NCBI RefSeq assembly: GCF_003434305.1
Contig: NZ_QKKX01000077.1
Location: 22,561 to 86,560 of the forward strand
Origin: Micromonospora sp. MW-13
GTDB taxonomy: Bacteria > Actinomycetota > Actinomycetes > Mycobacteriales > Micromonosporaceae
Reading direction: 5' to 3'
DNA: 64,000 nt
Shown here: positions 18,401 through 24,983 of the stretch, piece after piece
How the letters are laid out: every line of letters begins with the position of its first letter
Position numbering within the stretch: position 1 is the stretch's first letter
Made by a program: the position numbers and the translations under genes
Notes under the pieces: generated by a model
Databases searched by the model: none
Seen by the model: only the letters and a program-made list of their open reading frames with translations
Told to the model about the DNA's origin: nothing

Positions 18401-20301
18401 TTCTTCCACTCGAGCACGCCCGCGGGGACCTTCCAGACGCCGCTGGCGACCCAGCCCGAGCTGGTGAGCTGCGTTCCCTGGTCGTTGTAGATGATGAAGT
18501 TGTAACGCAGGCCCTTGGCCGGCCAGTTGTCCGGATCGTGCCCCTGGGCCACGAACTCCGGGGTGAGGGTGTCGAGGGTGACATTGTTAGACGGGTAGCG
18601 GACGTCGACCTGCGGGCCGACGTTGTCGGTGTAGGTCACGTCGATGAACGGAGCGCAACTGATCAGACCGTAGGTGCTGTTGTTGCAGTTCACCCCGGCG
18701 TCGGTAGAGGTAAACCGCTTCCACGCGTCACTGTCGCTCTCCGAAGCGGTCAGGGCCAGCCCGTAGGTGCTGGCGCCGGTCACCCACTCGTTGATCTCCG
18801 CCACGTTCATCGGCACCGAGACCCAGGTGCCGACGGTACGGTCGGCGGCGCTGTTGCCGCACGCGGCGGTGCTGCTCGGGGAGGCGTTGCCGATCGACTC
18901 CGTGTACGACGGGAAGGTGTCGTACTTGACCGAGGCCGTAGTCCAGTTGGCGGTCACCCGGTGCACGTCGAACCGACGGGCCACGCACGTGTCGTCGACT
19001 CCCTGGTAGGTGAGGAACACGTTGAGGTCGGCCGCGCTGAGCCGCTTGCCCGCATAGGCATTGCCGAAGGCAGGGTAGAAGGGCAACAGGGCCTTGGCCT
19101 TGCCGGTGCCGCCGTCGAAAGTGCCGACCGCGACGCTGTGCTCCTCGTAGCGTTGTGGTTCGGTGCTGCCCGACTGCACGTAGGTGTCATTGCTGGTCGT
19201 GGCGGTCCGGCCGGTGCTGGGGTCGAGCACCACCGGAAACTTGCGTGCCGGGTCCCGCAACCAGTTCCCGTCGACGGAGACCTTCAACGCCTGGCCACCG
19301 GCGACGGTCACGATCTCGAAGCGGACGCCATAGGAGATCGTCCTGGCACCTGTCTTGTCGACGGCGGAGTCCTCCATCCAGCCGACTGGCATACGTGCCG
19401 CTGCCTTGCCGGCGGCGTCGAGGAAGACAGCTCCGCCGTCATCGTCAATCTCAGGGGTCAGACCGGTCAGGTGCAGGGGATACAGGTACTCGGTCGCCAC
19501 GTCAGGCGAATGGAAGATCAGGCTCTCCTTGACCGTGCCGCCACTCGCCCGCAGGGTCAGGTCAACGTTCGGGAACACGTTCGGGTAGGTGGCGGTCGCG
19601 TCGGCCAGGGTGGCCGTGCTCGCCGTGGCACCGCTCAGGTCGTAACCGAGGACATGGCCCTGGCCGAGGTCCATGCGCATGAGCGGTTGCGAGGTCCCCG
19701 CCGCCCGTACGGCGAAGGTGACATCGACGGGATTGGCACGGACCTGCAGCCGGTCGTCGATCTGCTGAAGGGTGTTGTCGATCTGCCGCCAGCGGCCCTG
19801 CTGGTCCTTGTAGTTGATCGGTTCGTGGTAGACCCGACGGGTGTAGGAGCCGTCGGCGTTCTCGAAAGTATCCGAATTGTCGGTAGCCGCTTCCGGGAGC
19901 CGCTTACTGGTCGCCCGGTCGAACCGCCCCTTGGAACCGGTGCTGCGGACACCACCTGCCGGCTGGTGCGAACGCTGAAGCTTCAGCTCACCCTTCGCCG
20001 GGGCCACCTCGCTCCGGTCCTCGAAGGCCGGGGACTGCACGTAGTGTCCCCGGTCGGGCGATCGGCCGCTTTGCTGCTTCGGCGTAGCCGGCTGCGCCCA
20101 GGAGACTCGCAACGAAAGCAGGGTAGAGACCCAGCCCAGCGGGAAGCCGGAGGAGCCCGGGTGAGACAAAGGCGCCTTCGGGGCGCCGAGTACCAACAGC
20201 AGTGCCAGGACCAGCACCGCGCTGAGACGGCCGCCCCTTCGCTGGCGAGACCGCCGTACAACTTCGGCCGCAATCCGCGCACGCTGCCGCTGACCGCCCA
20301 T
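9454..20301 (-). CDS. RHS-repeat polymorphic toxin with LamG and Hint domains
   Basis: A 3615-residue exported protein. A GGGGGAG site precedes the ATG at 20301. Residues 1-45 are basic then hydrophobic (SAVLVLALLLVLGAP), a signal or anchor. Then: a DNRLRE-like region (about 365-535), a DUF6531-like segment (about 665-760), LamG/concanavalin-like domains at about 925-1140, 1205-1435 and 1960-2165 (motifs such as DGQWHHVAIAG, AAFNGTSS), and YD/RHS repeats on both sides of the third LamG. The RHS core is RWYNPATGQFDTRDS with DPTGHWGW (about 2980-3030). Next come a Lys/Ala-rich stretch, a hydrophobic hairpin (VATAAAGLVATVAIGALCA), and a pretoxin Hint domain (about 3306-3475; CTTHSFDPSTRVLLADGS, TQHHPFWD, LVHNND). 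The last 140 residues are an unrecognised toxin tip (SVMGHFGDRVTAIRGHWAF, GTWTGRQAAKYGFSQV). A contact-dependent competition role is inferred. Confidence 0.95.
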   Translation of the reverse strand: MGGQRQRARIAAEVVRRSRQRRGGRLSAVLVLALLLVLGAPKAPLSHPGSSGFPLGWVSTLLSLRVSWAQPATPKQQSGRSPDRGHYVQSPAFEDRSEVAPAKGELKLQRSHQPAGGVRSTGSKGRFDRATSKRLPEAATDNSDTFENADGSYTRRVYHEPINYKDQQGRWRQIDNTLQQIDDRLQVRANPVDVTFAVRAAGTSQPLMRMDLGQGHVLGYDLSGATASTATLADATATYPNVFPNVDLTLRASGGTVKESLIFHSPDVATEYLYPLHLTGLTPEIDDDGGAVFLDAAGKAAARMPVGWMEDSAVDKTGARTISYGVRFEIVTVAGGQALKVSVDGNWLRDPARKFPVVLDPSTGRTATTSNDTYVQSGSTEPQRYEEHSVAVGTFDGGTGKAKALLPFYPAFGNAYAGKRLSAADLNVFLTYQGVDDTCVARRFDVHRVTANWTTASVKYDTFPSYTESIGNASPSSTAACGNSAADRTVGTWVSVPMNVAEINEWVTGASTYGLALTASESDSDAWKRFTSTDAGVNCNNSTYGLISCAPFIDVTYTDNVGPQVDVRYPSNNVTLDTLTPEFVAQGHDPDNWPAKGLRYNFIIYNDQGTQLTSSGWVASGVWKVPAGVLEWKKTYLYAVQVNDWSSTGPSAPTTYAFTTQVPQPTVTSALAQNGGKGYDASVGNYTTSDTDAQITAAGPALAISRDYNSLDTRVDSAFGRGWSSILDMQARETLDAAGALQTVSVRYPDGQEAAFGRNNDGTWVAPLGRYSVFKPITGGYSLTDKDATAYEFSQAGGTGVYRITKITDSSGRALTFRYGTNGRVDQMTSVSSNRRLNVTWSTPPNSTHPHVATVTTDPVVASDPTTAQTWTYGYDNDLLKSVCEPDAGSVCTAYDYTWVSQHANTVLNTGPYSFWRLNEATGATAALSAVISNDGADTAAYTDVTLGGAAALPDSTSTSAAFNGTSSLVALPTKAVTESSYQSVGMWFRTSTPGGVLFSYAKDAVTPGATTTATYVPALYVGSDGRLRGELGTVNVAGAMSSPAPVTDGQWHHVAIAGNGGSQQLYLDGVQVGSLTGTINLHSLDATRAYVGAGFLGGAWPSQPHTAPTASFFSGSIADVAYYNSALTGVDVAAMYQSGRTGTAQLHRITSAAGRVEAQVAYHTVTGRVSELTDENGGVWKIGAPATSGSSLVYVSSVLGSQPTDYWRLGDIEAPAEAVNVVHSNRARYNAVTFDTSQPNATSPFSDTYGASFNGTSSYVKPFEVTNMGAEYGVDFPLAEAATVEMWFKTPANHAVSGTLYSYQANELHNAPATSNWTPALYIGADGYLRGEFYNGTYNAPITSTTKVNDGNWHHVVLSASTTRQTLYLDSKIVGHLGAMVATNASHAYIGAGTTKSWPSSSADVSYFKGNIAEFAYYERELPPTEVDVHYKASKSATQTGPTATLTPVTTVTVTDPTNKDSKQVFDLVNGNRLISASDVLGRTTSYGYDIGGFESVEFDPLGMKNVSARDVRGNTIRSTVCRDQTNCDSTYYKYWPDSTTVNLTPDARNDQLIEVRDARSQSATDNTYLTKLAYDTAGNRLSVTSPPVPGYPSGRATAMTYSTATTAAVGGGTVPPGLPLTTTSAGGGQQSTAYNAAGDAVRITDATGLVTEFTYDGLGRTRTKTVKADAPLGDLTTTYTYDAADQVVEQLDPPVLNQVTGAVHTAKTETTYDADGNVTYRKVSDTTGGDSHRDASSYYDSHGRVVKTVDAVGAVTLFEYDLYGNRTRTVGCESSPAPGSPCPGGDVLRDMVDTYDAAGQQLTTTVTGTDGTSTQVSSKAYFANGNLASEIDAMNWVTEYEYDANDNVKKVTRTDGVKRFVREENSYDPIGNLYMRRADNGANWTIYEYDAAGRLVSSTEQPFDLERTTKYTYDADDHVLTTRQAAGQLQTPLETVENTYDRMGRVTSESVSVKSAALPVGWWRMGETAASYEAADSSPSVRNLFSFNGTVGRSDGAAVFNRTTVYETAQPALVTTQSYSVSAWVKLADLNQHQTVVGQGGNNTGAFFLRYNQSVNRWEFLSPASDSASATSNAARSATAPALNTWTHLVGVFDAQTKALTLYVNGAQAGTATNATPWNSVTPLSVGGILIGPNQTNLVNGSIDNVQIFQEALSTDEAATLYGGGNGRNATTTVTPKKLTTSYTVDKRGLVTAMTDPMGNLTSFEYDAAGQLAKVVSPSVSTETFGGGAPVPAVPVSRTGYNTFGEATETQDPLTNVLTTRYDAVGRPIKTIMPAYTPPGGSPIAAAETSTVYDLLGQVASTTDRRGKTTTFEYDSLSNPVKVTNPAGKVTTAKYDKVGDLLETVDPTGAKTTATYDYLGRTLTSSQVVRQPTPVTNTTTYEYGTGAYGNTPAAGPWLQKVTTPEGVVRNTTYNWVGEPLTETDGANNVTRTEYDGLGRVVKTTMPDLTNRTVAYDGAGRVTRVQNYSATNALLTTETLGYDDNSNLTTVRDARGTTTSFAYDALGNLTGETQPVTASTAIATSFGYDLAGNRTRFTDGRGNPFWTTYNSWGLPESRIEPVTAAYPNVADRTFTVAYDAAGRPIRQDSPGGVSVTNTYDDLGQIRQITGMGAEVATADRIFDYDDAGRLTELSAPSGTNTISYDDRGLPLTVTGPADNNSFSYNRDGRMASRTDAAGTTSYTYDNVGRLRTATNPTTSINVTLAYNKLSQPGTITYGTNNNARTLTYDDLHRLKTDTLKNAAGTLTLGSITYGYDANGNETSKVTTGFAGSSSNTYTYDLADRLTSWSNGTTSTTYAYDASGNRTQNGSKIFTYDARNQLLTQNDGSSYLYTARGTLKRTISGSVAYDTQTDAFGQVRAQQAAGGTTTSYDYDALGRAIKPGFRYTGLSNQLASDGTATYTRGPAGELFGEGSGTGAGSGYAWTDQHWDVVGQFSAAGTALSGSATYDPLGNVLTTSGMVGNLGYQSEWTDGLSGRVNMLSRWYNPATGQFDTRDSAEVSPVPDSVAANRFQYGDGNPLTTVDPTGHWGWSSFKKSVSSAVKVVTNPVSTFRAATSAATSAFKHVASGRAWKDIKAGAKKAASKASKAWNVVKKSTVRWAKKKANSVKDAMRSAKKCLSGGVGKCVKETAKKAVKKVVDSAKATVDAIKKDPWKFVATAAAGLVATVAIGALCATGVGCLILAGAAAGAMAAGAGFMVDVSRGDQEFSWSGLAGTMIEGGLDGALSAGLSRLGGGLRAAAGGAKAAAAAGSRLPKLGGRAAGGDGARASGGGSKAAGGGGSRAASADGSSGGSGYQGRNRQDDGSSGCTTHSFDPSTRVLLADGSSKPIEDLKHGDEVTATDPETGRSEAKPVTQLHVNQDRDLTDVTVRDAKTGKTTVLKTTQHHPFWDATDGRWVDAAKLTVGHRLLVHDDKRLEGDGTGAGMGGGGPGHQLTVVKVRNYTGDKRMHDLTVADIHTYYVLAGTTSVLVHNNDCDVTVTRSADEITIEHADGGIGQGTIDRDGVVELGIQTQWEETATGAVVRSKLRGSSVMSSVMGHFGDRVTAIRGHWAFGSNLEKFNELASAGASHAEAAAGTWTGRQAAKYGFSQVASVTTQGARGAYKPVEALFRRP

Positions 20302-20388
20302 GGCAGTCTCCCCCGTGACGTGTCCAAATTTATCAGGGGGAAGCTTCCTGGACGTTGCCTAAAAAATCAAGCATGGAAGTTCATAAGA

Positions 20389-20904
20389 TTAGTTTCCGCT
20401 GACCGCTGCGTATGCCGCAGCCACCTCCGCCCGCACATTAGTGCCCACGCCTGTCACCGGGCTCGAGTCAACCCGGGCGACGCCCGGCAGGGCGGCCGAC
20501 CCACCGACCACTACGTAGCGTGCGGTCGGAAACCGCGACCTTCCCTCCGCCAGCGCCGCGACCGGCGCCTCCCCCACCGCGACCACCACGCCACACCTCT
20601 GCAGACCGAGGCTGTTGAAGTACGCGGAAGCGTTGGCCTCCGTCTGCGGCCCGGCGACCGCCAGGTACTGCACCTTGAACGATTCGGCGAGCGATGCCTG
20701 CTGCATGCCCTCCCATGTCGCCCGCGCCAACTCGCCAGCGAGCCCCTTGTCATCGGTCAACAGACAGGCGGTGAACGCTTGGTACGCCCGCTCCCGTGGC
20801 GCCGGATCCTGCGCACGCTCCGGCCAGAACAACCAGACCAACAAACCGAGCGCCACCGTTGCAACCACCGCAACGAGGACCCACCGCCGTCGAAGCCACG
20901 CCAT
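20389..20904 (-). CDS. Membrane-anchored BMP-like (TmpC-type) small protein
   Basis: A 171-residue protein starting MAWLRRRW at the ATG 20904, chosen because GGTGGAG lies six bases upstream; the frame stays open to 20982. One N-terminal helix (VLVAVVATVALGLLVWLFW, about residues 8-27) anchors it, leaving about 140 residues outside. The outer part (FTACLLTDDKGLAGELARAT, VQYLAVAGPQTEANASAYFN, CGVVVAVGEAPVAAL, ARYVVVGGSA) resembles a trimmed BMP/TmpC-type periplasmic binding fold. It is 87 bases upstream of, and probably co-transcribed with, the RHS gene, so a role in anchoring, export or signalling for the RHS protein is possible but unproven. Confidence 0.7.
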   Translation of the reverse strand: MAWLRRRWVLVAVVATVALGLLVWLFWPERAQDPAPRERAYQAFTACLLTDDKGLAGELARATWEGMQQASLAESFKVQYLAVAGPQTEANASAYFNSLGLQRCGVVVAVGEAPVAALAEGRSRFPTARYVVVGGSAALPGVARVDSSPVTGVGTNVRAEVAAAYAAVSGN

Positions 20905-20972
20905 TGCCACTCCACCCGCTTGATAGGAACCGGTCCTGTTCCAGCAGGCGGAGCGTAGTGGATCGGCCCAGC

Positions 20973-21058
20973 ACCCCCGCAACGTCTACGTCGCGGAACG
21001 AGACATCACCCCCGCACTCGACAACTGGCTTCTCAAGGCGTCGCCCCGCACCGACTAG
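20973..21058 (+). pseudogene. Serine recombinase C-terminal remnant
   Basis: The plus strand reads HPRNVYVAERDITPALDNWL, LKASPRTD and stops. The NVYVAERDI..LDNWL pattern is that of the segment after the zinc ribbon of large actinobacterial serine recombinases; compare KTLYVREDHLLDRI in the recombinase at 27964-29289. The stop TAG is formed by the TA target of the IS630 element. Everything upstream is gone. Confidence 0.5.
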
Positions 21059-22152
21059 TATGCTGAGTCGTTAATTCGTTGGCAGTATGCGGCGATCGTT
21101 TCGAGGATGTCGTCAGCCGTCTTGGTCCACACGAACGGGTTGGGGTCGGCGTTCCACGCCTCGATCCAGGCGTTTACGTCGGCTTCCAGTGCGGCGACGC
21201 TGCGGTGGGCGGACCGACGGAGTTTGCGGTTGGTCAGTTCGGCGAACCAGCGTTCGACCAGGTTGAGCCACGACGAGTAGGTCGGGGTGAAGTGCAGGTG
21301 GAACCGGGGGTGCTTGAGCAGCCACTGCCCGATGGCGAGCGTCTTGTGGGTGGCGTAGTTGTCCAGCACCAGATGCAGCCCCAACTCGGGCGGGGTTGCC
21401 CGGTCGATGGTGCGCAGGAAGCGCAGGAACTCCTGGTGGCGGTGTTTACGCTGGGTCTGGCCGATCACCTTGCCGGTGGCCACGTCCAGCGCGGCGAACA
21501 GGCTGGTGGTGCCGTGGCGCACGTAGTCATGGGTCACCCGGCCGGGTACGCCGGGCATCATCGGCAGCATCGGCGCGGTCCGATCGAGGGCCTGGATCTG
21601 CGACTTCTCGTCCACGGCGAGGACCATGGCGGCCTCGGGCGGGTCCAGGTACAACCCGACGATGTCGCGGACCTCGTCCACGAACAGCGGGTCGGTCGAC
21701 AGCTTCCAACTGTCGACCTGGTGCGGTTTGAGCCCGAACGCCCGCCAGATCCGCGAGACCGCGGTCTGGTTCAGCCCCACCGCCTTGGCCATCGACCGGG
21801 TCGACCAATGACTGTCCTGATCGGAAGGCAATTCTTCGAGCGTCTTCGTGATCACGACCTCGACCTGCTCGTCACCGATCTTGCGTGGCGCGCCCGGACG
21901 CGGCTCGTCCCGCAGCCCGTCCACCCGATCGGCCACGAACCGCTTGCGCCATTTGCCGACCGTCGGCAGCGACACCCCAAGCCGGCGAGACACCTCGCTG
22001 TTGGACAGCCCTTCCGCACACGCCAGCACGATCCGCGCCCGCACCGCCAACGCCTGCGCCGTCTTCGGCCGCCGAGCCAGCCCCTGCAATGCCTCCCGCT
22101 CCTCGACGGTCAGTTCCAGCGGCGCCAGCTTCGGACCACGGCCATCACCCAT
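21055..22152 (-). CDS. IS630-family transposase
   Basis: A 365-residue full-length DDE transposase. It has an N-terminal helix-turn-helix pair (CAEGLSNSEVSRRLGVSLPT, GKWRKRFVADRVDGLRDEP). The catalytic residues are Asp in VLAVDEKSQIQALDRT, Asp in LHLVLDNYATHKT, and Glu in SSWLNLVERWFAELTNR. The stop codon at 21055-21057 is completed by the TA target site outside the element. The element looks potentially active. Confidence 0.92.
   Translation of the reverse strand: MGDGRGPKLAPLELTVEEREALQGLARRPKTAQALAVRARIVLACAEGLSNSEVSRRLGVSLPTVGKWRKRFVADRVDGLRDEPRPGAPRKIGDEQVEVVITKTLEELPSDQDSHWSTRSMAKAVGLNQTAVSRIWRAFGLKPHQVDSWKLSTDPLFVDEVRDIVGLYLDPPEAAMVLAVDEKSQIQALDRTAPMLPMMPGVPGRVTHDYVRHGTTSLFAALDVATGKVIGQTQRKHRHQEFLRFLRTIDRATPPELGLHLVLDNYATHKTLAIGQWLLKHPRFHLHFTPTYSSWLNLVERWFAELTNRKLRRSAHRSVAALEADVNAWIEAWNADPNPFVWTKTADDILETIAAYCQRINDSAY
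21058..21081 (+). repeat. IS630 left terminal inverted repeat
   Basis: This end begins GTATGCTGAGTCGTTAATTC and matches the reverse complement of the other end (GTGTCCTGAGTCGCTGATTC) at 20 of 24 bases. Confidence 0.8.
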
Positions 22153-22165
22153 ACCGCCAATCTAT

Positions 22166-22189
22166 CAACGAATCAGCGACTCAGGACAC
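22166..22189 (-). repeat. IS630 right terminal inverted repeat
   Basis: Partner of the repeat at 21058-21081. It ends in CTCAGGACAC just before the TA at 22190-22191. Confidence 0.8.
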
Positions 22190-22427
22190 TAGGGCCCCGG
22201 CATGCTTCGCGCGACGGCGCCTACGGCGCTTCTCCGCCTTCCTGCGCTTCTCGCCTGACACACCAAGATCGTACGACCGGTTGCGCTCGTTGGCGGGCCG
22301 CGCCGCGGTCGGGAATGAGCCCCATCTGGCGCCACGGATGCTCCTGGTGACCTTGCAGCACAGGATCCTGCCGGCCTGCCAGGCGGCGCAGTCGATCCCA
22401 CCCTCTCACACACTGGGCAGCCAGTCG

Positions 22428-24983
22428 TCACGGTCTGTGGATGTGCTCCGTCCAGGCAGCACCGTCCCACCAGCGCAGCTGCCCCGGCGTCTGGGGGTCC
22501 GGGTACCAGCCGGCGCCCGGGGATTCCGGGGCCGACGCCTTCCGGTGGCCGAGGAGCCGCCCCATGACACCTGAGCGTCGCTCGGGGGCTGCGGTGCCTG
22601 CCGCCGGTGAGACCGCACGTGGCGGTGTGGACGATTGCCTTGGTGAGGCTGCTGCTGGCTGCGCCGCGGCAGTGGGCATCGACGGTTGAGCCGGGATTGG
22701 CCGTTGCTCCGGGGCGGGCCGGGCCGGTGCTGCCTGGCCGGTGGACTCCCATGACCGCCCGACCGAGGTGGTCGTCGGCTCCGTGCCGGCGACCCGGCTC
22801 GCCGCTTGCTCCGCGGTGGTCGCGGTCGGACGGACGGTGTCGAGTCCAGCACGGACCTGCCGGACGGCAGCCGCGTATCGGTCGAAGGTGACGGTGTCGG
22901 GCCAGGTGAGCCGGGCAGCGCCGAACTCCTTCGGAGTCGGCGGCCGGTCGAGCGCCTCCTCGAGCTGGATGAATCGGGGGGCCTCGGCGGCCAGCCTGCG
23001 GAGGTCCCACGAGAGGTGGTTCCCCTCGATGTCCTCAACCGCGCGGCTGTTGGGGACGTACCGGCCGCCAAGTGTGGTGAAGACCTGATTGCAGAACGCC
23101 GCCCGGTCATAGGGCATCAGCTGCATGCGAGTCGGCTCGACGGGTGCTCTTTCGCCGACGGCGGCGTAGAGCGCGGCGAGGTCCCCGCCGAACCAGGCAT
23201 TGGCGATCGGTGCCCCGAGGGTGGCAAACTGCTTGAGGGTAGGGAGCTTGCCGCGGCGGGCGACGGCGAGGTTCACCTGGCGGGCGAGCTCGCGCAGCGG
23301 CTCCTCCCAGGCGCGGTTCAGCGCAGTCTCCAGGTTGTGGGCGGCCCATGCGCGGCGGTGCGTGGTGACGATGTCGCGGAGGATCTCGAATCCGTCGCGG
23401 CGAACGCCCCCGCCCATCGACATCGTGATGGTGACGCCGGGGCCTGCTTCATCGAGGACGCGGCGGTCTGCCCACAGTTCCTGCGGGGGTCCTAGCCGCT
23501 GCTGCGCGGCGCGCAGGTCAGCGAACAGTTGCTGGTCGACCGGTGTGTCGGCGGCGGCGAGGGCCTTGACATCCCGGCTGTGGTACTCGGCCGTGCCGTC
23601 GATGTCGGTGCGGGAGTAGGGGCCCTCGCAGTAGAACCAGCAGGTGAGCGCGATGTTGTTCCAGAAGGTCAGAGCGGGGCCGAACGCGGCGACCATCGCC
23701 GCTTGTGGGAACAGCGTCGAGACGATGCGGTCGGGGTAGCGCGGAACGCATGCGCCGCTCCACAGGGCGTCGATGTCGGCGAGCACGGCCGGGGGCAGAA
23801 CCCGCTCGAGATCGGGGCGGGTGAACGGCACGTCCTCGCCGATGTCGAAGCCGCGGCCTGGCGTCAGGTCTGGTGGCGCCGGCATGCCGGAGGCCTGCCG
23901 CGCGTGGACGGTGTCGAACGCGGCCCAGTAGCGGCGCAGGACGTCGAGGCGGCGCTGGATGGGGGAACGGATTTCGTCGGTGCCGAGGTAGCTGGCAAGG
24001 ATCTTCGCGACCTCCTCGACCGGCAGGTTCTTCTCGGCGGCGACCTGCTCGACCTTCGCTGAGGCCTGCACATACAGTCGCGGCTCGGGCAGAGCGGTGC
24101 TGATCTCCTCGCCTGCGGCCACGGCCTCGCCGAGGTAGTCCAGCAGCGCCAGCCAGTTGCCGCCGAAGTAGGCGGCGGTCGCTGGTTGCAGCGCCTTTGT
24201 CAGTACCGCGCGTGCGGTGGGCGCGTCCTTGTTCGCCTTCGCGTAGTACCGGCGCACCAGCGGCCGGAGCACCTCGGCGCGCCAACGGCGGACTGTCTGC
24301 CGGCCGACGACCTGGCGGAGCGCGTCGAGCAGCGCCACCTTCGTCGCGGTCTGCTCTGCGGTCGGCAGTTGTGACCAGCCGTTGCCCGGACGCATCCGGG
24401 TCAGCGCGGAGCGCACGTTCTCGCTCGCGAGTCCGAGCGCGGTATACAAGGCGTCGACGGCGGCCCAGGCGGCGTCCCGGGCGGCGGGCTCGAGCGCGCC
24501 GGCGTCGGGGCCGCGCAGGATTAGCGGTGCGTAGAGGGCGTTGGCGAACGGGATAAGCAGCGCCCAGCTGGCCAGCGCATCCGGGCTGCCGTCGAACTCG
24601 ACGCGTACGGCGTCGGTCGCCGCGGTGTTCATCGCCCAACGCGGCTCGATGGCGTAGTACGCGGGCAGGTTGACCGTTCCTGGCTTGATCGGCGCTGACT
24701 CCGGCAGCCACCACGCGCCCGCGGCCTGTTGCGTGGCGAGGTCGAACCTCTGCTTGAGCGCCGCACGGGTCGAGGGGGGAACGTGCCGGAGCGTGAGTGC
24801 CCTGGTGGCTTCGGCGGCGGTCACCCACACGGGGGGCTTTCCGGCAAACGCCACAGAGGTCACCGCGGCCAGCAGATCGTCCACCGCGGCGAACCGCTTG
24901 CCAGCACCGGCCTCGTCCTCGACGGCCAGCCACTCCTCCGCATTATTGGTCGCGGCCAGTCGGCGCCCCAGGCTGTCAGTCAC
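22428..24983 (-). CDS. Large unknown protein with C-terminal DUF2510, putative defence partner
   Basis: An 851-residue cytoplasmic-type protein, the last gene of a three-gene operon. Its ATG overlaps the end of the helicase gene by eight bases. Residues 1-690 match no family I can name (segments such as YYAIEPRWAMNTAATDAVRV, ALTFWNNIALTCWFYCEGPY and TITMSMGGGVRRDGFEILRD). Residues about 700-815 are a Pro/Ala/Thr-rich linker. The last 30 residues are a DUF2510 motif (GWYPDPQTPGQLRWWDGAAW). DUF2510 also occurs in the exonuclease at 57628-59445. The coupling to a nuclease-helicase suggests a shared defence role; the activity is unknown. Confidence 0.85.
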   Translation of the reverse strand: MTDSLGRRLAATNNAEEWLAVEDEAGAGKRFAAVDDLLAAVTSVAFAGKPPVWVTAAEATRALTLRHVPPSTRAALKQRFDLATQQAAGAWWLPESAPIKPGTVNLPAYYAIEPRWAMNTAATDAVRVEFDGSPDALASWALLIPFANALYAPLILRGPDAGALEPAARDAAWAAVDALYTALGLASENVRSALTRMRPGNGWSQLPTAEQTATKVALLDALRQVVGRQTVRRWRAEVLRPLVRRYYAKANKDAPTARAVLTKALQPATAAYFGGNWLALLDYLGEAVAAGEEISTALPEPRLYVQASAKVEQVAAEKNLPVEEVAKILASYLGTDEIRSPIQRRLDVLRRYWAAFDTVHARQASGMPAPPDLTPGRGFDIGEDVPFTRPDLERVLPPAVLADIDALWSGACVPRYPDRIVSTLFPQAAMVAAFGPALTFWNNIALTCWFYCEGPYSRTDIDGTAEYHSRDVKALAAADTPVDQQLFADLRAAQQRLGPPQELWADRRVLDEAGPGVTITMSMGGGVRRDGFEILRDIVTTHRRAWAAHNLETALNRAWEEPLRELARQVNLAVARRGKLPTLKQFATLGAPIANAWFGGDLAALYAAVGERAPVEPTRMQLMPYDRAAFCNQVFTTLGGRYVPNSRAVEDIEGNHLSWDLRRLAAEAPRFIQLEEALDRPPTPKEFGAARLTWPDTVTFDRYAAAVRQVRAGLDTVRPTATTAEQAASRVAGTEPTTTSVGRSWESTGQAAPARPAPEQRPIPAQPSMPTAAAQPAAASPRQSSTPPRAVSPAAGTAAPERRSGVMGRLLGHRKASAPESPGAGWYPDPQTPGQLRWWDGAAWTEHIHRP

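Larger units (their letters stand above)
21056..22191 (-). mobile_element. IS630-family insertion sequence
   Basis: A complete element of 1132 bp (21058-22189) between TA dinucleotides at 21056-21057 and 22190-22191, the expected TA target duplication of the IS630/Tc1 superfamily. The ends are imperfect inverted repeats (20 of 24 bases match), and one intact transposase gene fills the inside. Confidence 0.85.

Noticed and set aside
18310..20958. Long plus-strand open frame (882 codons) opposite the RHS gene
   Set aside because: It is the antisense shadow of a GC-rich gene; its translation is Val/Arg/Gly-rich with no domain, and the minus-strand RHS frame is unmistakable.
22192..22427. Basic minus-strand sequence (GEKRRKAEKRRRRRRAKHAG) between IS630 and the DUF2510 gene
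   Set aside because: Possible tail of a lost gene, but no start, family or flanking support.
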